Positions 35,468 through 35,620 of a stretch of 35,620 nucleotides of DNA are shown one piece after another. The translations under genes and the position numbers were made by a program. Source of the DNA: a bacterium (GTDB taxonomy: Bacteria > UBP18 > UBA7526); the NCBI GenBank assembly GCA_030619985.1, contig JAUXAI010000006.1:1-35620 (forward strand), in the 5' to 3' direction. Each line of letters starts with the position of its first letter. Positions within the stretch are counted from its first letter, which is position 1. A model generated the notes under the pieces. It made no database searches, was not told where the DNA came from, and saw only the letters and a list, made by a program, of their open reading frames with translations.

Positions 35468-35499
35468 ATTAGTTGGAATAGAAGTGTAATCCAACTAAT
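35468..35499. repeat. Inverted repeat upstream of argS
   Basis: ATTAGTTGGA-N12-TCCAACTAAT, preceded by TAGTTGGAC TGGTTGGAA TAGTTGGAT TGGTTTAG (9-bp period). Confidence 0.8.
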
Positions 35500-35528
35500 T
35501 TCCTTGTCAATCTGAATAGTGAATTGCG

Positions 35529-35620
35529 ATGGAGATTAGAGAAAAAATCATTGAGTCTCTTCAAGAGGCTCTTAAGAAAATTAAGGTGAAGAAGTATCCA
35601 GAGGTCCTTCTGGAGAGACC
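35529..35620 (+). CDS. argS: Arginyl-tRNA synthetase, N-terminus, truncated by window end
   Basis: MEIREKIIESLQEALKKIKVKKYPEVLLERP resembles the ArgS N-terminal domain start; open to the window end. Confidence 0.7.
   Translation, partial: MEIREKIIESLQEALKKIKVKKYPEVLLER

Overview
The window is a bacterial exopolysaccharide/surface-glycan locus. It runs 5'->3' on the + strand, with one small minus-strand gene. Upstream are two tandem HD-GYP-type genes (the first cut by the window edge), an outer-membrane export protein with an unusual AMIN-TPR-AMIN-Poly_export-SLBB layout, and a Wzc/CpsD-type chain-length determinant/BY-kinase. A visibly AT-richer middle (about 7.5-23.1 kb) holds galE, glycosyltransferases, six SAM-methyltransferase domains (one fused to a glycosyltransferase), a CDP-alcohol phosphotransferase-like protein, a Wzx-like flippase and a decayed glycosyltransferase copy. 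A GC-richer 3' part holds asnB, a GT9 heptosyltransferase-like gene, a GT4 gene, a four-helix-bundle protein, a WecA/MraY-like transferase, a PHP-like membrane protein, an O-antigen ligase/TPR protein, a standalone GIY-YIG nuclease, an ArsR-like regulator, an LCP protein, an EAL protein and the start of argS. The most interesting layer is non-genic. Short-period repeats (7, 8 and 9 bp) and palindromes of several unrelated sequences occur between genes and also in frame inside coding regions (asnB, the O-antigen ligase, a GT C-terminus). Two tiny one-gene units (four-helix-bundle; GIY-YIG) are each bracketed by inverted repeats and look like minimal mobile cassettes. No CRISPR array, rRNA or tRNA was recognised. 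All family calls come from reading motifs by eye, and no database search was run.
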